From Lentimicrobium sp. L6 (lineage in GTDB: Bacteria; Bacteroidota; Bacteroidia; Bacteroidales; UBA12170): a stretch of DNA of 36,836 nt. This document shows, one piece after another, positions 33,107-36,836 of the stretch. Within the stretch, counting starts at the first letter, position 1, and every line of letters begins with the position of its first letter. The position numbers and the translations under genes are program-made. A model generated the notes under the pieces. The model worked only from the letters and a program-made list of their open reading frames with translations, searched no databases and was not told where the DNA came from. The stretch lies in assembly GCF_013166655.1 (NCBI RefSeq), contig NZ_JABKCA010000058.1, positions 1 to 36,836 on the forward strand, written 5' to 3'.

Positions 33107-36100
33107 ATGAAAGCACGGGTACTAATTGCAATCGTATTTTTAAGTTTATTTATTCATCAGGCCATTAGTCAGACACAAACTTATATCGATAATTTTGGGT
33201 CCCAAAATTATGGCAATAATGATGGAACCAACAATTTTCTAAATAATTGGTCAGAGACTGTTGATACAGATCTTGGTCCTACTGGCACATATATTTATAT
33301 AAATAATGGTCGCCTTTACTTTAGCTATATCTGGACTGAAACAATACAACGTTCTCTATCTATTCCAGCAGGTTCAGAAGCTACCTTATCGCTTTCGTAT
33401 AATAGTTCGAGTATAGGTTTAGGAATTTTGGCAGTTCAATTATATAATAATACCTCTAGTAGTTGGGAAACTATTGGGACTATTGATAGTTCTCCATCTA
33501 GCGGAACAATTAACTATACCTTGACTGGGGATCAAAAGTCTGCTAATGCGGCTATTAGATTTCTGAAGGATGGAAATGATTGGGCTTCTTCTGATTTAGC
33601 TTGGATTGATGATGTAAAATTTGAAGTTACATTGTCACCTGCAAGTATAACAGCTACTGGCGATCAAGATTTTTGTTTATCCTCTGGGAACTCTGTTGCT
33701 ATTGCTGAATCTGTTAGTATCACAGGATCAGGTACAGGAACATCAACTGTTTATGTTCAAGTTTCTTCTGGTTATGTTAGTGGCGAAGATGTATTAACCT
33801 TATCTGGGTCACATCCTAATATAACACCTTCGTGGAATGCTGTAGAAGGTAAAATGACATTAAATGGAAACCCTACTGCTTTATATTCAGAATTTGAAAA
33901 TGCAATAGAGGCAATAGATTATTCAAATTCTAATCTAGCTGCAAGTGGAACTAGAGAGTTCTCAATAACTGTAGGAAATGCAAATTTTTTACCAAGCAGT
34001 GGCCATTATTATGAATATGTACCAGCTCCGCTAATTACATGGACACAAGCTAGAGATGCTGCCGCAGCTCGAACTTATTTTGGTTTAGAAGGATATTTGG
34101 CAACCTTAACATCAGCTGATGAAGGTGTTTTTGCGGGGACTCAGTCTATTGGTGTGGGTTGGATTGGGGGGTCCGATGCTCATACTGAAGGTGTTTGGCG
34201 TTGGGTTACTGGTCCTGAGGGTATAGAGGATGGAGGATTAGGAAGACAATTTTGGCAAGGAAGGGGTACGTCAAGTGGAGGTCAAACAACGGGACCTGAT
34301 AATTATGCTTTTTGGAATCCGCCTAATGAACCAAATCAATCTGGGAATGAAGATTATGCACACGTAACACATATTAATGTTGGACCATTAGGTTCCTGGA
34401 ATGACTTAGCTAACACTACTAGTAGTTCAGGATATTATGCTTCACAAGGTTATGTAGTAGAATATGGAGGTATGCCTGGAGATCCTAGTTTGAGTATTTC
34501 TGATGCTACACAAATTAATATTGTAAATATTCCTCATGCAGGTACAAATGGAACTTTAGACAATTGCTCTGGCAATGTTTTAACTGAAACTGATTTATTT
34601 GGTGCATTGGGAGGAACAAAGAATGCTGGAGGAGTTTGGTCACCAGCCATTTCTTCAGGAAGTAGGGTTTACACATATACTGTAAGTGCTAGCTCTCCAT
34701 GTGTGGGTGTAGCAACAGCTAATGTGTCAGTATCCGAATATGAAATGCCAAATATTACTGGAACGAATCCAGGTTCTTCATGTGGAACTGGCGACGTTAC
34801 AATTAGTGCAACAGCAAATGTAGGAACAATTAATTGGTTTGTAAGCTCAAGTGGTGGATCTTCTGTACATACGGGAACATCATATATTATAAATGGGTTA
34901 GCTTCAACTACAACTTATTACGTGGAGGCTCAAAATGGGCCTTGTATTTCTGCAAGGATTCCTGTTATCGCAACTATACATCCTGTCCTTACTGTGAATG
35001 CAGGAAATGATGAAACTATTTGTCAAAATGAAACTATTGTTTTAACTGGTGTTCCAAGTAATGGGAGTGGTATGTATTCTTATGAGTGGACAATACAAGG
35101 ATCTGCTACTGTGCTCGGAACTAATCAGGATATTTCAGTTTCTCCTATAGGAGATCCAAATGTGAACACTTCTATAGATTATCAAGTAAAGGTAACTGAT
35201 ATAAATACAGGTTGTGTTAGCACAGATCTAGTAAGGGTTTATATTCGTTCTAACCCTTCTGCAAGTATTATAAATGTTAATCCTGTGTGTCCTGCTTCGA
35301 ATAGTGGAAGTATTACTTTTGACTTCTCAGATCATCCAAATCGAACCAATATAAAATTTAGTATAAATGGTTCTGTTGGTTCATATATGAATTCTTCAGA
35401 TAATGCAGGCTCGTATACATTTTCTGGTTTGTCAGCAGGTAGCTATGATGTTTGGACAAAATGGGGCGATAATAGTTGTCCAGTAGATCTAGGAATGGTT
35501 AATTTGTCTTTGGATAATATTCCCAATACTAATTTTAATTATAATCAAACTTCTTATTGTCAAAATGAAGGAGATCCTTCACCTAATATTACTACAGCTG
35601 GGGGAACTTTTTCTTCGACAGCTGGTTTATCTATTAATAGTACTTCTGGAGAAATAGATTTAAGTGCATCCACCAGTGGCTCTTATGTTGTTACTTATAG
35701 TATTTCTGGTATTTGTGGGAATAGCTCCATTCAGAATGTGACGATTAATGAGATACCTATTGCTACAGTTGATGGTCCGCATTCTATTGATTGTAATAAC
35801 CCATTGGCTACTATTAGTGGATTAGGTTCCTCTAGCGGAGCAGGGTATTCCTATAATTGGATGGTCACAAATGGAGGAGTAATTTCAGGAGCAACAAATG
35901 GAATTAGTGTTTCTGCATCTTCAGCTGGTGATTATACATTATTAGTAGCTAATAATGTTAACTCATGCTCTAGTTCTGTTTCCACTAGTGTAAGTAGAAT
36001 ACCAGATAATACCAATCCTGTTTTTGCAGCCACACCAGCAGGTATCACTGTAAGTTGTATCGACGATGTGCCTGCTATGACGAATTTATCATGGACAGAT

Positions 36101-36836
36101 AATTGTGACGGTAGTGGAACCGTTATTGGAGTAGATGGAGCCATAAATGGGTCCAATTGCAATGGAACGATTACAAGAACTTGGTCTTATACAGATGTAG
36201 TTGGTAATTCTGCTTCAACATCACAATTAATAACAATACTTGATAATATAGCTCCTATAGCTTCAAATCCAGCCAATATTTCCGTACAGTGTGCAAGTGA
36301 TATTCCTGCAGTCGATATTTCCGTAGTTATAGATGAAACTGATAATTGCGACTTAAGTCCTTCAGTATCATATGTGTCGGATGTTTCTGATGGGGGTTCT
36401 AATCCTGAGGTGATTACTAGAACATACACGGTTACAGATGATTGCGGAAACTCCATAAGTGTCTCACATTTGATCACAATTAATGATGTATCAGCACCAG
36501 TTGCCAATGTAGGAAGTTTGCCAAATATTACAGCGCAATGTGAAGTGACTAATTTAACAGCACCAACAGCCACTGATAATTGTGATGGGCAAATAACCGG
36601 AACTCATAATGCCAGTTTGCCAATCATGGCTCAAGGAACAACAACAGTCACATGGACTTATGAAGATGCAGCAGGAAATACAAGTAGCCAAATTCAAAGT
36701 GTAGTTATTACAGATAATACAGCTCCAGTTGCCAATGTTGGAAGTTTGCCAAATATCACAGCACAATGCGAAGTGACTAACTTAACAGCACCAACAGCCA
36801 CTGATAATTGTGATGGGCAAATAACCGGAACTCATA
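33107..36836 (+). CDS. Giant secreted protein with C-type lectin domain and HYR repeats (3' end outside window)
   Basis: I translated the frame codon by codon from ATG 33107 to the right edge: 1243 residues with no stop. A signal peptide (about 1-22, ending AISQ) is followed by a beta-sandwich-like domain to about 180, a beta-rich module (VSSGYVSGEDVLTLSG), and a C-type lectin-like domain at 299-455 with GWIGGSDA, WNPPNEPNQ (Glu408-Pro-Asn410) and GSWNDL (Trp431-Asn-Asp433) as the calcium/sugar-site motifs. Several Cys-containing Ig-like or PKD-like modules follow, then HYR-type domains from about 967, each with a DNC motif; the last two units, starting near 36491 and 36719, are almost identical 228-bp repeats. 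A type-B T9SS signal beyond the window is likely but unseen. Function: probably surface glycan binding or adhesion, inferred. Confidence 0.85.
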   Translation, partial: MKARVLIAIVFLSLFIHQAISQTQTYIDNFGSQNYGNNDGTNNFLNNWSETVDTDLGPTGTYIYINNGRLYFSYIWTETIQRSLSIPAGSEATLSLSYNSSSIGLGILAVQLYNNTSSSWETIGTIDSSPSSGTINYTLTGDQKSANAAIRFLKDGNDWASSDLAWIDDVKFEVTLSPASITATGDQDFCLSSGNSVAIAESVSITGSGTGTSTVYVQVSSGYVSGEDVLTLSGSHPNITPSWNAVEGKMTLNGNPTALYSEFENAIEAIDYSNSNLAASGTREFSITVGNANFLPSSGHYYEYVPAPLITWTQARDAAAARTYFGLEGYLATLTSADEGVFAGTQSIGVGWIGGSDAHTEGVWRWVTGPEGIEDGGLGRQFWQGRGTSSGGQTTGPDNYAFWNPPNEPNQSGNEDYAHVTHINVGPLGSWNDLANTTSSSGYYASQGYVVEYGGMPGDPSLSISDATQINIVNIPHAGTNGTLDNCSGNVLTETDLFGALGGTKNAGGVWSPAISSGSRVYTYTVSASSPCVGVATANVSVSEYEMPNITGTNPGSSCGTGDVTISATANVGTINWFVSSSGGSSVHTGTSYIINGLASTTTYYVEAQNGPCISARIPVIATIHPVLTVNAGNDETICQNETIVLTGVPSNGSGMYSYEWTIQGSATVLGTNQDISVSPIGDPNVNTSIDYQVKVTDINTGCVSTDLVRVYIRSNPSASIINVNPVCPASNSGSITFDFSDHPNRTNIKFSINGSVGSYMNSSDNAGSYTFSGLSAGSYDVWTKWGDNSCPVDLGMVNLSLDNIPNTNFNYNQTSYCQNEGDPSPNITTAGGTFSSTAGLSINSTSGEIDLSASTSGSYVVTYSISGICGNSSIQNVTINEIPIATVDGPHSIDCNNPLATISGLGSSSGAGYSYNWMVTNGGVISGATNGISVSASSAGDYTLLVANNVNSCSSSVSTSVSRIPDNTNPVFAATPAGITVSCIDDVPAMTNLSWTDNCDGSGTVIGVDGAINGSNCNGTITRTWSYTDVVGNSASTSQLITILDNIAPIASNPANISVQCASDIPAVDISVVIDETDNCDLSPSVSYVSDVSDGGSNPEVITRTYTVTDDCGNSISVSHLITINDVSAPVANVGSLPNITAQCEVTNLTAPTATDNCDGQITGTHNASLPIMAQGTTTVTWTYEDAAGNTSSQIQSVVITDNTAPVANVGSLPNITAQCEVTNLTAPTATDNCDGQITGTH
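36491..36836 (+). repeat. Near-identical 228-bp HYR repeat units
   Basis: The unit beginning GCACCAGTTGCCAATGT at 36494 recurs at 36722, offset 228 bp (76 codons), with a handful of silent-looking changes. The second unit is cut by the window edge, so the array probably continues. Confidence 0.8.

Noticed and set aside
35932-36766. Minus-strand open frames at 35932-36162, 36187-36573 and 36554-36766
   Set aside because: They lie antisense to a clear plus-strand adhesin frame that runs from 33107 to the right edge without a stop, and they show no protein features.

Overview
The window looks like the chromosome of an AT-rich member of the Bacteroidota. The evidence is a Por (type IX, T9SS) secretion signal on the left-edge adhesin, SprB-type repeats, promoters of the Bacteroidota form TAnnTTTG at about -7, no clear Shine-Dalgarno sequences, and lineage-typical proteins (DUF5606, Wzi-like barrel, Reg_prop/Y_Y_Y sensor kinase). 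I cannot name the genus. No phage, transposon, CRISPR array or rRNA was seen.

Layout. (1) Positions 1-5090 hold the 3' part of a giant secreted adhesin: eleven 237-bp SprB repeats, five copies of an 81-82-residue module, a PKD domain, two carboxypeptidase-regulatory-like domains and a type-A sorting domain. (2) Positions 5091-9981 form a regulatory island: a short terminated transcript, an 82-residue unknown protein and a 1398-residue sensor histidine kinase with no response regulator nearby. Three copies of an 18-bp inverted repeat sit here; two lie at exactly the same distance from a TAnnTTTG box. (3) Positions 10191-13508 hold housekeeping genes: L-serine dehydratase, a WG-repeat protein, pyrD and a DUF5606 protein. 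(4) Positions 13638-18963 are a tight plus-strand envelope or exopolysaccharide operon (sugar transferase, VanZ, FemAB-like transferase, Wzi-like barrel, ComB-like phosphatase), followed by a CvfB-like RNA-binding protein. (5) Positions 19827-20675 hold two identical tRNA-Val(UAC) genes made by a 251-bp tandem duplication, each with its own promoter, leader hairpin and terminator, then an ORF-free segment that may encode a small RNA. (6) Positions 20676-25792 are minus-strand: a PQQ-like propeller protein, an MltF-like lytic transglycosylase and an MFS exporter. (7) Positions 25991-32517 hold mannose-1-phosphate guanylyltransferase, a ChaN-like/DHFR-like pair on the minus strand, and a plus-strand operon of an S41 processing protease, an O-antigen ligase/polymerase-like protein and a WbuC cupin. 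(8) After a 589-bp leader region, 33107 to the right edge is the 5' part of a second giant secreted protein with a C-type lectin domain and HYR repeats.

Taken together, much of the window concerns the cell surface: two giant adhesins at the edges, polysaccharide synthesis and export (sugar transferase, Wzi, Wzy-like, ManC, WbuC), wall turnover (MltF, CtpA) and an envelope-spanning sensor. The most notable structure is the operator/promoter pair at 5161-5451, which suggests that the small transcript and the kinase operon share one activator.
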